Part shown: piece by piece, positions 24,633 to 33,035 of the stretch
Position numbering within the stretch: position 1 is the stretch's first letter
Layout: each line of letters begins with the position of its first letter
Assembly: GCF_026130605.1 (NCBI RefSeq)
Contig: NZ_JANFAU010000002.1
Span: 620,001-684,000 of the forward strand
Origin: Sphingomonas lycopersici
Lineage (GTDB): Bacteria; Pseudomonadota; Alphaproteobacteria; Sphingomonadales; Sphingomonadaceae
Length of the DNA: 64,000 nucleotides
Reading direction: 5' to 3'
Position numbers and translations under genes: made by a program
Notes under the pieces: generated by a model
Database searches by the model: none
Told to the model about the DNA's origin: nothing
What the model saw: only the letters and a program-made list of their open reading frames with translations

Positions 24633-25381
24633 AGCATGTCCGACTGATCCACGCCGGGCGCGAGCAATGGGGCGTGGTCACCGCCGACGAACAGGCGATC
24701 GCGCTGGCCGACGGCACCTCTGTCGGCTGGGGCGACATCACCCTGCTCCCGCCGGTCACGCCGGGGGCAACGATCTTCGCGCTCGGGCTCAATTATGCCG
24801 ATCATTCGGTCGAGCTCGGCTTCAAGCCGCCGTCGCAGCCGCTCGTCTTCCTCAAGGGGCATAACGGCTTCGTCGCGCACAACGGTGTCTCACCCAAGCC
24901 ACGCGACGCCGATCAGATGCATCCCGAATGCGAGCTTGTCGCGGTGATCGGGCGGACCGCGAAGCGCGTGTCGGCGGCGGACGCGCTCGATCATGTCGCG
25001 GGCTATACGATCGCGTGCGATTATGCGGTGCGCGAGTTCCTGGAAAATTATTACCGCCCCAATCTGCGCGTGAAGAACCGCGACGCGCTCACCCCGCTCG
25101 GCCCGTGGGTGGTCGATGCGGCGGATGTCGGCGATCCGCAGGCGCTGGCGCTCACCACCACCGTCAACGGCGCGACCGTTCAATCGGGATCGACCCGCGA
25201 TATGGTCTTCCCGGTGGCAGAGCTGATCGCGTGGCTGTCGTCGTTCATGACGCTGTCGCCGGGCGACATGATCCTCACCGGCACCCCGCACGGCGTCCAT
25301 TTCGTCAGCGAGGACGATGCGGTGATCTGCGAGGTCGAGCGTGTCGGCCGGCTCGCGCATCGCGTAGGATTGAAACCATGA
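24629..25381 (+). CDS. hpaG2: HpaG C-terminal-type subunit (HpaG2), OPET decarboxylase / HHDD isomerase
   Basis: A 250-residue FAH-fold protein matching the C-terminal half of HpaG. Characteristic segments are FALGLNYADHSVELGF, the metal pair in HPECELVAVIG, the Asp in ACDYAVREF, FLENYYRPNLRVKNRD and SPGDMILTGTPHG. With HpaG1 it would decarboxylate 5-oxopent-3-ene-1,2,5-tricarboxylate and isomerise the product. Its ATG overlaps the hpaG1 stop and its TGA overlaps the next ATG, so the operon is tightly coupled. All expected catalytic features lie in this half, so it may carry most of the activity. Confidence 0.88.
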   Translation: MKHVRLIHAGREQWGVVTADEQAIALADGTSVGWGDITLLPPVTPGATIFALGLNYADHSVELGFKPPSQPLVFLKGHNGFVAHNGVSPKPRDADQMHPECELVAVIGRTAKRVSAADALDHVAGYTIACDYAVREFLENYYRPNLRVKNRDALTPLGPWVVDAADVGDPQALALTTTVNGATVQSGSTRDMVFPVAELIAWLSSFMTLSPGDMILTGTPHGVHFVSEDDAVICEVERVGRLAHRVGLKP

Positions 25382-25704
25382 GCTTGTATCAGGTCCAGAA
25401 ATTGCTGTTCGAGCTGAACCGCGATCCCGCGATCCAGCGCGCGTTCGAGGCGGACGGCGGCGCGGTGGCGGATCGCTACGACCTCACCGAGGAAGAGCGC
25501 CGCGCCTTGCTCGAGCCCGATATCGGGTTGCTCTACGTGCTCGGGGTCAACGGCCAGATCCTGATGCATTTCGCGGCATTCAAGCAGATCGCCTGGGCCG
25601 ATTATCTCCAGCGGATGCGCGACGGCGTGCGCATCCACGGCCCGATCCGCGCCGGCGTCTACAAGATGACGACCGGGCTCGATGAAAAGGTAGCCGGCGT
25701 ATGA
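25378..25704 (+). CDS. LigA-type small subunit of extradiol dioxygenase
   Basis: A 108-residue helical protein of the LigA family, the alpha subunit of protocatechuate 4,5-dioxygenase-type enzymes. It carries FELNRDPAIQRAFEAD, YDLTEEERRALLEPDIGLLY and LGVNGQILMHFAA. LigA subunits cap the LigB active site. The start overlaps the hpaG2 stop, and the stop overlaps the next gene (ATGA on both sides). Typical hpa clusters carry single-subunit HpaD instead, so a two-subunit LigAB-type homoprotocatechuate dioxygenase here is unusual. Confidence 0.85.
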   Translation: MSLYQVQKLLFELNRDPAIQRAFEADGGAVADRYDLTEEERRALLEPDIGLLYVLGVNGQILMHFAAFKQIAWADYLQRMRDGVRIHGPIRAGVYKMTTGLDEKVAGV

Positions 25705-26519
25705 CCCTCGTTTTCAGCGGCATTTGCAGCCACGGCCCCGGCATCACCGGCCGCGCCGATCTTGCCCCGCCCGAATTGCGCGACCCCTTCTATGCCGCCT
25801 ATCGCAAGATGGGCGACGCGATCCGCGCGACCGGGGCGGAGGCGCTGATCGTCATCGCCGCCGAGCATTTCGCCAATTTCTTCATGAACAACATGCCCGC
25901 CTATGCGATCGGCATGGCGGATCAGTACGAAGGGCCGATCGAGGACCCCGACTGGCTGCGCATCCCGCGCCAGCAGGTACGCGGCGACGCCGATCTGTCG
26001 CGCCGGCTGATCGCCGAGGTGCAACAGACGGTCGACGTGGCCTATGCCGAGGAATGGAAGTTCGACCACGGCATCATGGTGCCGCTGCACTTCCTCGATC
26101 CGGCGAACGCGCTGACGATCATCCCCGCCAATATCAATTGTCAGGGCCCGCCGCTCACCCCGCTCCACCGCGCCTTCGCCTTCGGCCGCGCGTTGCGCCG
26201 CGCCGCCGATGCGGTGCCGCAACGCATCGCTTTGGTCGGCACCGGGGGCATCTCGCACTGGCCGTGCACCCCCGACAGCGGACGGATCAACGAGGCGTGG
26301 GACCGCGACTTCCTCGATCGCTGGGCCTCGGCCGACGAGGCGCGGCTGACCGCGTACACCGACGCCGAAACCTATGCCGACGGCGGCCAGGGCGGTTATG
26401 AGATCCGCACCTTCATCGCCGCAGCGGCCGCCGCGGGCGGCAAGGGCATTGTCGATTTCTACGCGCCGATCCCGATCTTCAGCACCGGCTGCGTCGTCGG
26501 CTGGTCGGAGATCGTGTGA
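25701..26519 (+). CDS. LigB-type large subunit, probable homoprotocatechuate 2,3-dioxygenase
   Basis: A 272-residue class III extradiol dioxygenase catalytic subunit. Likely iron ligands include His11 in GICSHGPGI and His in AAEHFANFF; the GTGGISHWP motif and the Glu in EEWKFDHGIMVPLHFL are also conserved. Position between hpaG2/LigA and hpaF strongly suggests that it cleaves 3,4-dihydroxyphenylacetate to 5-carboxymethyl-2-hydroxymuconate semialdehyde, the substrate of HpaE. It differs from the LigB protein at 12604 in length and motifs, so the block has two distinct extradiol enzymes. Substrate is inferred from context. Confidence 0.83.
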   Translation: MTLVFSGICSHGPGITGRADLAPPELRDPFYAAYRKMGDAIRATGAEALIVIAAEHFANFFMNNMPAYAIGMADQYEGPIEDPDWLRIPRQQVRGDADLSRRLIAEVQQTVDVAYAEEWKFDHGIMVPLHFLDPANALTIIPANINCQGPPLTPLHRAFAFGRALRRAADAVPQRIALVGTGGISHWPCTPDSGRINEAWDRDFLDRWASADEARLTAYTDAETYADGGQGGYEIRTFIAAAAAAGGKGIVDFYAPIPIFSTGCVVGWSEIV

Positions 26520-26908
26520 TGGCGCACGCCACGGTCGAATGGACCGACAATCTCGACGGCGCATTCGACCGCCACGCTCTGCTGTCGCTGATCGCGGCGG
26601 AGATGCGCGAGCGGTCAGGCGGGGTGTTCCCGGTCGGCGGGATTCGCGTCCGCGCAATCCGGCTCACCGACTATGTGATCGCCGATGCCGCCGGCCCCGA
26701 TGACGCCTTCATCAACATCGACGTGAAGATGGGCGCCGGCCGCGATGCCGCGTTCAAACAGGCGTTCTTCGACCAATTGTTCGCGGCGGTGAAAGCCTTT
26801 CTCGGCGATTTGTTCGATCGGCGCCCGCTCGCGCTCTCCCTCTATGTCGAGGAAGCCGAGGGGTGGAAGCACAATACCATCCATCGCCGCCTCGCCGCGC
26901 AGAAGTGA
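26519..26908 (+). CDS. hpaF: 5-carboxymethyl-2-hydroxymuconate delta-isomerase
   Basis: A small enzyme of 129 residues in the tautomerase superfamily that isomerises 5-carboxymethyl-2-hydroxymuconate. It begins [12 protein letters not shown] after Met removal would expose no Pro1, which differs from enzymes starting MPH; here residue 2 is Ala. The segments [33 protein letters not shown] and [11 protein letters not shown] match HpaF. The ATG shares its A with the LigB stop (TGATG). The missing N-terminal proline, if confirmed, would question catalysis, since Pro1 is the general base in this family. Confidence 0.8.
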   Translation: MAHATVEWTDNLDGAFDRHALLSLIAAEMRERSGGVFPVGGIRVRAIRLTDYVIADAAGPDDAFINIDVKMGAGRDAAFKQAFFDQLFAAVKAFLGDLFDRRPLALSLYVEEAEGWKHNTIHRRLAAQK

Positions 26909-26916
26909 CGCAAACC

Positions 26917-27723
26917 ATGCCGCTTTCCACCGACCTGATCCAAAGCCTCGCCGACGAGCTGCACATCGCCGAGCGCGACGGCACGCAGATCGCGCAATTC
27001 TCGCTGCGCCACCCCGAGATCACGATCGAGGATGCCTATGCCATCCAGCGCGCCTGGACCAGGCGCAAGATCGCCGAGGGGCGCACGCCGATCGGCCACA
27101 AGATCGGGCTGACCAGCCGCGCGATGCAGCGCTCGTCGAACATCGACGAGCCCGATTACGGCCTGCTGCTCGACGACATGCTACTCCCCGACGGGCGCGA
27201 CATTCCGATCGACCGCTTCATCGTCCCGCGGGTCGAGGTCGAGCTGGCGTTCCGCCTCAAGCAGCCGCTCCAGGGGCCGAATTGCACGATGTTCGACGTG
27301 CTCGACGCGGTGGATTACATCATCCCCGCGATCGAGATCATCGACGCGCGGATCGAGCAGGTCGATCGCGCCACCGGCACGACGCGCAAGGTGTTCGACA
27401 CGATCTCCGACAATGCCGCCAATGCCGGGCTGGTGCTCGGCGGGCGGCCGATCCGGCCGGGCGACGTCGATCTGCGCTGGGTTTCGGCGCTGATCTATCG
27501 CAACGGCGTGATCGAGGATTCGGGGGTCGCCGCAGCGGTGCTCGGCCACCCGGCGCTCGGCCCGGCGTGGCTCGCCAACAAATTGCATCCCTATGGCGAG
27601 ACGCTCGAAGCGGGCGAGATCATTCTCGGCGGCAGCTTCACCGCGCCGGTGCCGGCACGCGCGGGCGATACTTTCCACGTCGATTTCGGCCCGCTCGGCG
27701 CGATCTCGGTGCGCTTCGCATGA
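26917..27723 (+). CDS. hpaH: 2-oxo-hept-4-ene-1,7-dioate hydratase
   Basis: A 268-residue Mg-dependent hydratase of the HpaH/MhpD family that adds water to 2-oxohept-3-ene-1,7-dioate. It is very close to E. coli HpaH over its length. Examples are [46 protein letters not shown], the metal ligands in [18 protein letters not shown] and [19 protein letters not shown]. The ATG at 26917 lies 9 bases after the hpaF stop without a strong ribosome site. Its TGA overlaps the hpaI start. One of the safest assignments in the block. Confidence 0.93.
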   Translation: MPLSTDLIQSLADELHIAERDGTQIAQFSLRHPEITIEDAYAIQRAWTRRKIAEGRTPIGHKIGLTSRAMQRSSNIDEPDYGLLLDDMLLPDGRDIPIDRFIVPRVEVELAFRLKQPLQGPNCTMFDVLDAVDYIIPAIEIIDARIEQVDRATGTTRKVFDTISDNAANAGLVLGGRPIRPGDVDLRWVSALIYRNGVIEDSGVAAAVLGHPALGPAWLANKLHPYGETLEAGEIILGGSFTAPVPARAGDTFHVDFGPLGAISVRFA

Positions 27724-28478
27724 GTGCGTTTCGGGAGTGGATCGATGCCGCCCCCGCGCCGCGGCTCGGACTTTGGCAGGCGCTCGCCTCGCCTTATACC
27801 GCCGAGATCTGCGCCACGCTCGGCTTCGACTGGATGCTGTTCGACGGCGAGCACGCGCCGAATACCGCGCGGACTTTGCTCGGCCAGTTGCAGGCGGTGG
27901 CGCCCTACCCGGTTCATGCCATCGCGCGGCCGCCGGCGGGCGATGCGGTCAACATCAAGCAATATCTCGATATCGGTTTCGGCACCTTGCTGATCCCGAT
28001 GGTCGAGAGCGCCGATCAGGCGGCGGCGATCGTCGCTGCCTCGCGCTTCCCGCCGCGCGGCATCCGCGGGGTCGCCAGCTCGACCAGCCGCGCCTCGCGC
28101 TTCGGCGCCGAGACGAGCTATCTCGGCACCGCGCACGAGCGTACCGGGATCATCGTCCAGATCGAGAGCGCGGCGGCACTGGCGGCGGTCGACGAGATTG
28201 CGGCGGTCGAGGGGGTTGACGGGCTGTTCATCGGCCCGGCCGATCTCGCCGCCTCGCTCGGCCATCTCGGCAACCCGCGGCACGAGACGGTGCAGGCGGC
28301 GATCGACCAGGCCTTTGCCGCGATCCACGCCGCGGGCAAACCCGCCGGCATCTTCGCGCTCGACCCGGAGGATGCCGCCGCGCGGGCGGCGCAGGGCTTC
28401 GGCTTCATCTCGGTGGGCACCGATATCGGGCTGCTCGCCAATGGCGGCCGGCGCCTGTTGCAGACGTGCCGGGGTTAA
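27720..28478 (+). CDS. hpaI: 4-hydroxy-2-oxoheptanedioate aldolase
   Basis: A 252-residue class II pyruvate aldolase (HpcH/HpaI family). It cleaves 4-hydroxy-2-oxoheptane-1,7-dioate to pyruvate and succinate semialdehyde. Visible features are [44 protein letters not shown] with the metal ligand Glu, and [12 protein letters not shown] with the second metal ligand Asp. The start overlaps the hpaH stop by ATGA. It ends the hpaG1-G2-LigA-LigB-F-H-I operon. The two succinate-semialdehyde-type dehydrogenases downstream would take its second product. Confidence 0.92.
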   Translation: MSAFREWIDAAPAPRLGLWQALASPYTAEICATLGFDWMLFDGEHAPNTARTLLGQLQAVAPYPVHAIARPPAGDAVNIKQYLDIGFGTLLIPMVESADQAAAIVAASRFPPRGIRGVASSTSRASRFGAETSYLGTAHERTGIIVQIESAAALAAVDEIAAVEGVDGLFIGPADLAASLGHLGNPRHETVQAAIDQAFAAIHAAGKPAGIFALDPEDAAARAAQGFGFISVGTDIGLLANGGRRLLQTCRG

Positions 28479-28487
28479 CCCCTCCGC

Positions 28488-28581
28488 CGTCATTCCCGCG
28501 AAGGCGGGAATCCATTCTGGCTGGCCGCGCGACTCTTTCCGCGACCCGCGCGAATGGATCCCCGCCTTCGCGGGGATGACG
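28488..28581. repeat. Family B inverted repeat pair
   Basis: Two facing CGTCATTCCCGCGAAGGCGGG-type units, about 90 bases in total, lie between hpaI and the next aldehyde dehydrogenase gene. Confidence 0.85.
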
Positions 28582-28630
28582 AACGGATGTGGCGGGCTCG
28601 ACGTAGAATAATCGGTTCAAGGAGACAGAC

Positions 28631-30043
28631 ATGGCTTTCGCGCTGACGATCGACGGCAAGCCCGCGCCGGCGAGCGAGACCTTCGCGGTGATCGACCCCG
28701 CCACCGGCCGCGAATTCGCGCAATGCCCGCTGGCGACGGTCGCGCAGCTCGACCAAGCGGTGGCCGCCGCGCGCGCCGCTTTCCCGGGCTGGGCCGCGCT
28801 GCCGATCGAGCAGCGCGCCGCGGCGCTCAATGCGATCGCCGATGCGCTGGCGGCGGAATGCGACGATCTCGCTGCCTTGCTGTCGCAGGAGCAGGGCAAG
28901 CCGGTGCGCTCGGCGGCGGGCGAGATTCAGGGCAGCATTCACTGGATCCGCACCACCGCCGGCTTCCGCCCCGAAATCGAGCGGATCGATCAGGCGGACG
29001 GCAGCCGCGCCGAAATCCACCGCAAGCCGCTCGGGGTGGTCGGGTCGATCACGCCGTGGAACTTCCCGGTGATGATCGCCATCTGGCACGTCATGCCGGC
29101 GCTGCTCGCGGGCAATACCGTGGTGCTCAAGCCCTCGCCGAGCACCCCGCTCGCCACGCTCAGGATGGTCGAGATCGCCAATCGCCACCTCCCCGCCGGG
29201 GTGTGGAACGTGGTGACCGGCGATGTCGAGATCGGATCGGGGATCGCCAAACACCCCGGTATCGACAAGGTGGTGTTCACCGGCTCGACCCCCACCGGCC
29301 GCGCGATCATGCGTGACGGCGCGGCCAATCTGAAGCGGCTGACGCTCGAACTCGGCGGCAACGATGCCGCGATCGTCCTCCCCGACGCCGATGTCGAGGC
29401 GATCGCGCCGCAGATCTTCCAATATGCCTTCGGCAACAGCGGCCAGATCTGCGCCGCGATCAAGCGCGTCTATGTCCACGATACGCTGCACGACGCGCTG
29501 GCCGAGCGGCTCGCCGCGCTGGCGGCGGCGGCGAAGGTCGGCCCTGGCAGCGATCCCGAGACGCACTATGGCCCGGTGCAGAACCGCCGCCAGTTCGATT
29601 ACGTCCGCACGCTCGCCGACGACGCCCGCGCGCAGGGCGGCCGCTTCCTCGCCGGGGGCGAGCCGCTGGCGGGCGACGGCTATTTCTTCCCGCTGTCGAT
29701 CGTCGTCGACGTGACCGACGGCCACCGCATCGTCGACGAGGAACAGTTCGGCCCGGTGCTGCCGCTGATCCGCTACAGCGATGTCGAGGATGTGCTGGCG
29801 CGCGCCAATGCGAGCGAGAACGGGCTCGGCGGATCGGTGTGGTCGGCGGACGTATCGCGCGCGGCGGCGCTGGCGCAGCGGCTCGAATGCGGGACGGCGT
29901 GGGTCAACAGCCACTCGAAGATCTCGCCCGACGTGCCGTTCGGCGGCGCCAAGCAATCGGGCATCGGGGTCGAATTCGGGATGCACGGGCTCGACGAATA
30001 TATGCAGCTGCAGATCGTCCGCCTGCCCGCAGGGGCAGCTTAA
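28631..30043 (+). CDS. Aldehyde dehydrogenase of the catabolic block
   Basis: A 470-residue NAD(P)-dependent aldehyde dehydrogenase. Landmarks are TPWNFPVMIAIWHV, the Glu in LELGGNDA and the catalytic Cys in NSGQICAAIKRVYV. AAGGAG lies six bases before the ATG. Its position after hpaI suggests either succinate semialdehyde oxidation or oxidation of an arylacetaldehyde made by the ThDP enzyme. A second dehydrogenase at 33032 is a closer match to GabD, so the arylacetaldehyde role is open for this one. The NSGQICAAIKR context also occurs in the betaine/indole-acetaldehyde-type branches. Confidence 0.75.
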   Translation: MAFALTIDGKPAPASETFAVIDPATGREFAQCPLATVAQLDQAVAAARAAFPGWAALPIEQRAAALNAIADALAAECDDLAALLSQEQGKPVRSAAGEIQGSIHWIRTTAGFRPEIERIDQADGSRAEIHRKPLGVVGSITPWNFPVMIAIWHVMPALLAGNTVVLKPSPSTPLATLRMVEIANRHLPAGVWNVVTGDVEIGSGIAKHPGIDKVVFTGSTPTGRAIMRDGAANLKRLTLELGGNDAAIVLPDADVEAIAPQIFQYAFGNSGQICAAIKRVYVHDTLHDALAERLAALAAAAKVGPGSDPETHYGPVQNRRQFDYVRTLADDARAQGGRFLAGGEPLAGDGYFFPLSIVVDVTDGHRIVDEEQFGPVLPLIRYSDVEDVLARANASENGLGGSVWSADVSRAAALAQRLECGTAWVNSHSKISPDVPFGGAKQSGIGVEFGMHGLDEYMQLQIVRLPAGAA

Positions 30044-30056
30044 GCCGCACCATTCA

Positions 30057-30141
30057 CCGTCATGCCGGACTTGATCCGGCATCCAGAGCCTCAAGCGAGG
30101 ACCTCTGCCGCCCTGGATGCCGGATCAAGTCCGGCATGACG
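30057..30141. repeat. Family C inverted repeat pair
   Basis: Facing GTCATGCCGGACTTGATCCGG units are separated by about 35 bases, directly before the GST gene. Confidence 0.85.
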
Positions 30142-30162
30142 ATAATAGAATTCGGGGGCCGA

Positions 30163-30816
30163 ATGGACCTGACGCTCTTCTATTTCCCCGGCGCCTGCTC
30201 GCGCGTCACGATGACCGCGCTGGAGGCGGCCGGCGTCGCTTATCACGACCGGCTGGTGAACATCCGCACCGACGAGCAGAAGTCGGCCGACTACCGCCGC
30301 GTCAACCCCAAGGGCAAGGTGCCGGCGCTGGCGGTCGACGGGCGGATCATGACCGAAAATGCCGCGATCCTCGTCTTTCTCGACCGGCTGTTCCCGGCGG
30401 CGGGGCTGCTGCCGCACAGCGACGATCCGGTCGCGGAGATCGCGCCGCTCAGCGATCTTCTGTGGTGTTCCTCGACGCTCCACCCGGCGATGCGCCAGAT
30501 CCGCGCGCCCGACAAATTCACCACCGGCGATCCCGCCGCGGTGAAGGCCGACGGGATGGGCAAATTCGCCGCCGAAGCCACCCGCATCGCCGCGGGGGTG
30601 GACGGGCGCTGGTGGTATGGCGAGCGCTGGTCGATCGTCGACATCTATCTGTTCTGGCTGTGCAATGTCGCGGAGAAGGGCGGCTTTCCGCTCCACGATT
30701 ACCCCGCGATCATCGATCACGCCGCGCGCGTCCGCGCCCTGCCCCCGCTGATCCGCGCGCTCGACCGCGAACGCGCCGGCGCCGACCGCGCGGGGATCGA
30801 GGGCATCATCTACTGA
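30163..30816 (+). CDS. Glutathione S-transferase family protein
   Basis: A 217-residue cytosolic GST. The N-terminal thioredoxin-like domain begins MDLTLFYFPGACSRVTM, with the CSR motif typical of bacterial beta-like GSTs. It has the cis-Pro in GKVPALAVDGRIMTENAAI, and the C-terminal all-helical domain contains WWYGERWSIVDIYLFW (N-capping motif). In aromatic catabolism GSTs act in ether cleavage, dechlorination or maleylpyruvate isomerisation. The ATG at 30163 is the first start after the repeat. A specific substrate cannot be assigned. Confidence 0.82.
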   Translation: MDLTLFYFPGACSRVTMTALEAAGVAYHDRLVNIRTDEQKSADYRRVNPKGKVPALAVDGRIMTENAAILVFLDRLFPAAGLLPHSDDPVAEIAPLSDLLWCSSTLHPAMRQIRAPDKFTTGDPAAVKADGMGKFAAEATRIAAGVDGRWWYGERWSIVDIYLFWLCNVAEKGGFPLHDYPAIIDHAARVRALPPLIRALDRERAGADRAGIEGIIY

Positions 30817-30876
30817 TCCACCCGTGTCTCGCAATGCGAGACTAGATTATCGTATTGTATCGTAATTCGATCCATC

Positions 30877-30893
30877 GTATCGGATAACGATAC
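30877..30893. promoter_or_regulatory. Inverted repeat GTATCG-N5-CGATAC upstream of aminotransferase
   Basis: A perfect 6-bp inverted repeat around GATAA. Further TATCGTA-like copies lie just upstream at 30848-30870. It lies 20 bases before the aminotransferase start and is unlike the GATAACATGTTATC motif. The IclR protein at 32289 is the nearest candidate regulator. Confidence 0.5.
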
Positions 30894-30912
30894 CAAAAAC
30901 CGAGGACTCATC

Positions 30913-32094
30913 ATGTTTGCCGAATTGCCCGAAGCACCGATCGATCCGATCCTGGGGATGGCGCAGGCCTTCGCCAGCGACCCGAGCCCGAACAAGGTCG
31001 ATCTCGGCATCGGCATCTACAAGGACGAGCGCGGCGAGGTGATCGTGCTGCCGACCGTCAAGGCCGCCGAGCGCGCCTTGCACGAGGGGCAGATGACCAA
31101 GCGCTACCTCTCCTCCGCCGGCAATCCGGAGTATAACGAGCGCACCCGCGGGCTGCTGTTCCGCGAGGGCAGCGACGCGCATTCGCGCGCGCGGACGATC
31201 CAGACGGTCGGCGGCACCGGCGCTTTGCGCGTCGCGGCCGATTTCATCCGCAAGTTCGGCACCGGGCGGCGCATCTTCCTCCCCGATCCCACCTGGGCGA
31301 ACCATCCCGCGATCTTCGGCGTCACCGGGTTCGAGATCGTCAATTATCCCTATTACGACATCGCCACCGGCACCTTGCGGCTCGATGCGATGATGAGCGC
31401 GCTCGCCGATCTCAAGCCCGGCGATACCGTGCTGCTCCACGGCTGCTGCCACAATCCGGCGGGGGCCGACCCCACCGCCGCGCAATGGGCCGAGATCGGC
31501 GATCTCGTCGCGCGTTCGGGCGCGACCGCGCTGGTCGACCTTGCCTATCTCGGGTTCGCCGAGGGGCTGGAGGAGGATCGCCAGGGCCTCGCGATCCTCG
31601 CCGAGCGCCTCCCCGAGATGATCGTCGCCAGTTCTTACTCGAAGAACTTCGCACTCTATCGCGAGCGGACCGGCGCGCTCACGCTCGTCGGCGCCAATGC
31701 CTCGGCGGCGGAGCGCGCGATGGGCAATCTGCTCCCGGTAGTGCGCACCAATTATTCGATGCCGCCCGATCACGGCGCAGCGATCGTCGCGCATATCCTC
31801 GGCGACGCGACGCTCCGCGCGCAATGGGAGGAAGAACTGGCCGAGATGCGCAATCGCATCCGCGACATGCGCCACGAACTCGTCCGCCTGCTCGCAGGGA
31901 ACAACCGCCGCGATTATTCCTTCCTCGCCGGGCAGCACGGCATGTTCGCGATGCTCGGCATCTCGCCCGATGCAGTGAAGCGGCTGCGCGAGGACTGGCA
32001 CGTCCATATCACTGGATCGAGCCGCGCGAACATCGCCGGGCTGACCCCGGAGAATGTGGCGCATGTCGCCGAGGCGATCGCGGCGGTGAGCTGA
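30913..32094 (+). CDS. tyrB: Aromatic amino acid aminotransferase (TyrB type)
   Basis: A 393-residue fold-type I PLP aminotransferase of the aspartate/tyrosine family. Residues recognised are SVGGTGALR-like QTVGGTGALRVAADF, the Trp in PTWANH, CHNPAGADPT, the Asp in LVDLAYLGF, the PLP Lys in ASSYSKNFALYRERTG and the C-terminal Arg in ITGSSRANIAG. It interconverts aromatic amino acids and arylpyruvates with 2-oxoglutarate/glutamate. In this block it could feed tyrosine or phenylalanine into the arylacetate route. GAGG precedes the ATG by 7 bases. An aspartate aminotransferase role is the alternative. Confidence 0.86.
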   Translation: MFAELPEAPIDPILGMAQAFASDPSPNKVDLGIGIYKDERGEVIVLPTVKAAERALHEGQMTKRYLSSAGNPEYNERTRGLLFREGSDAHSRARTIQTVGGTGALRVAADFIRKFGTGRRIFLPDPTWANHPAIFGVTGFEIVNYPYYDIATGTLRLDAMMSALADLKPGDTVLLHGCCHNPAGADPTAAQWAEIGDLVARSGATALVDLAYLGFAEGLEEDRQGLAILAERLPEMIVASSYSKNFALYRERTGALTLVGANASAAERAMGNLLPVVRTNYSMPPDHGAAIVAHILGDATLRAQWEEELAEMRNRIRDMRHELVRLLAGNNRRDYSFLAGQHGMFAMLGISPDAVKRLREDWHVHITGSSRANIAGLTPENVAHVAEAIAAVS

Positions 32095-32128
32095 GTCCCA
32101 TCGTGCGCCTGATCGAGACCATGCTGCT

Positions 32129-32197
32129 CCACCCCGGCGCAGGCCGGGGTCCAGCATCGGGCCGGTCGTGACTGGACCCCGGCCTGCGCCGGGGTGG
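32129..32197. repeat. Family D inverted repeat pair (CACCCCGGCGCAGGCCGGGG)
   Basis: Two facing CCCCGGCGCAGGCCGGGGTCC units, about 70 bases in total, lie after the aminotransferase gene. Related copies are near 41640 and 47204. Confidence 0.85.
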
Positions 32198-32288
32198 GGG
32201 CTGTATCGAACCGGCCCGCTGCTTGCTTCTCCCCGGGCGGGGCTTCATGCTTCACGGGGTCGATAACGAAAGAAAAGATCGGGAACGG

Positions 32289-33035
32289 ATGACGGAAACT
32301 GCGGAAGGACAGCCGGCTTCGGTCAAGAGCGTCGAGGTGACGGTCCGTATCCTCGACAGCCTCACCGATTCCTTCGGCCCGGTCCGCGTCACCGATCTGG
32401 CGCGCGATCTGGGGATGACCAAGGCGCGCGTCTCGCGCCATTTGCAGACGCTGACCCGGCTCGGGCTGGTCGATCGCGCGCCCCACGGCGGCGGCTATGT
32501 CTTCGGGCGCAAGCTGCTCAAATTCGGGCGCGCAGCGATCTATCGCAGCAATATCGTCGAGCTCGCGCGCCCCTTCCTGCGCGTGCTGCGCGACCGCACC
32601 GGGCATACCGCGGTGCAGACCTTGCCGACGCGCACCGGGGCGATGGTGGTGACCGCGGTGCCCAATGAATTCGAGCCGGGGGTGGTGATCCAGCCCGGCA
32701 CATTGCTCGAACTGCCCAAATCGCCGGCCGCCCGTCTCACCGCTTATTTCGAGCGCCAGCCGGTCGATAGCGTCAAACTATGCGCCAATCTCGCGCGGCA
32801 CGGGGTCGATTTCGAGGCCGATGCGCGCGGCAACGGACTCGGCGGGATCGCCGCCCCGGTATTCGACAGCGACGGCGGCATCGCCGCGACGGTCGGGCTG
32901 GTGCTGTCCTCGGCGCTGGTCGATCCGGCGCCGAGCGACGAACTGATCCGCCACGTCCGCGAAGCCGCGGCGCAGATCCAGGCCGAATATGCCGAAGACG
33001 CCACCTCCCCGCTGATGCCGGCCCGCGAAAAATGA
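32289..33035 (+). CDS. IclR-family regulator 2
   Basis: A 248-residue IclR protein. The N-terminal winged helix is at about residues 12-75 (VRILDSLTDSFGPVRVTDLA, then LGMTKARVSRHLQTLTRLGL), followed by the effector domain. It is distinct from the IclR at 16142 although the recognition helix is similar (TKSRASRHL against TKARVSRHL). The ATG at 32289 is chosen over an earlier in-frame start that crosses the repeat tail. The TGA overlaps the SSADH start by ATGA, so the regulator and that enzyme share an operon. It may respond to an aromatic acid. Confidence 0.86.
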   Translation: MTETAEGQPASVKSVEVTVRILDSLTDSFGPVRVTDLARDLGMTKARVSRHLQTLTRLGLVDRAPHGGGYVFGRKLLKFGRAAIYRSNIVELARPFLRVLRDRTGHTAVQTLPTRTGAMVVTAVPNEFEPGVVIQPGTLLELPKSPAARLTAYFERQPVDSVKLCANLARHGVDFEADARGNGLGGIAAPVFDSDGGIAATVGLVLSSALVDPAPSDELIRHVREAAAQIQAEYAEDATSPLMPAREK

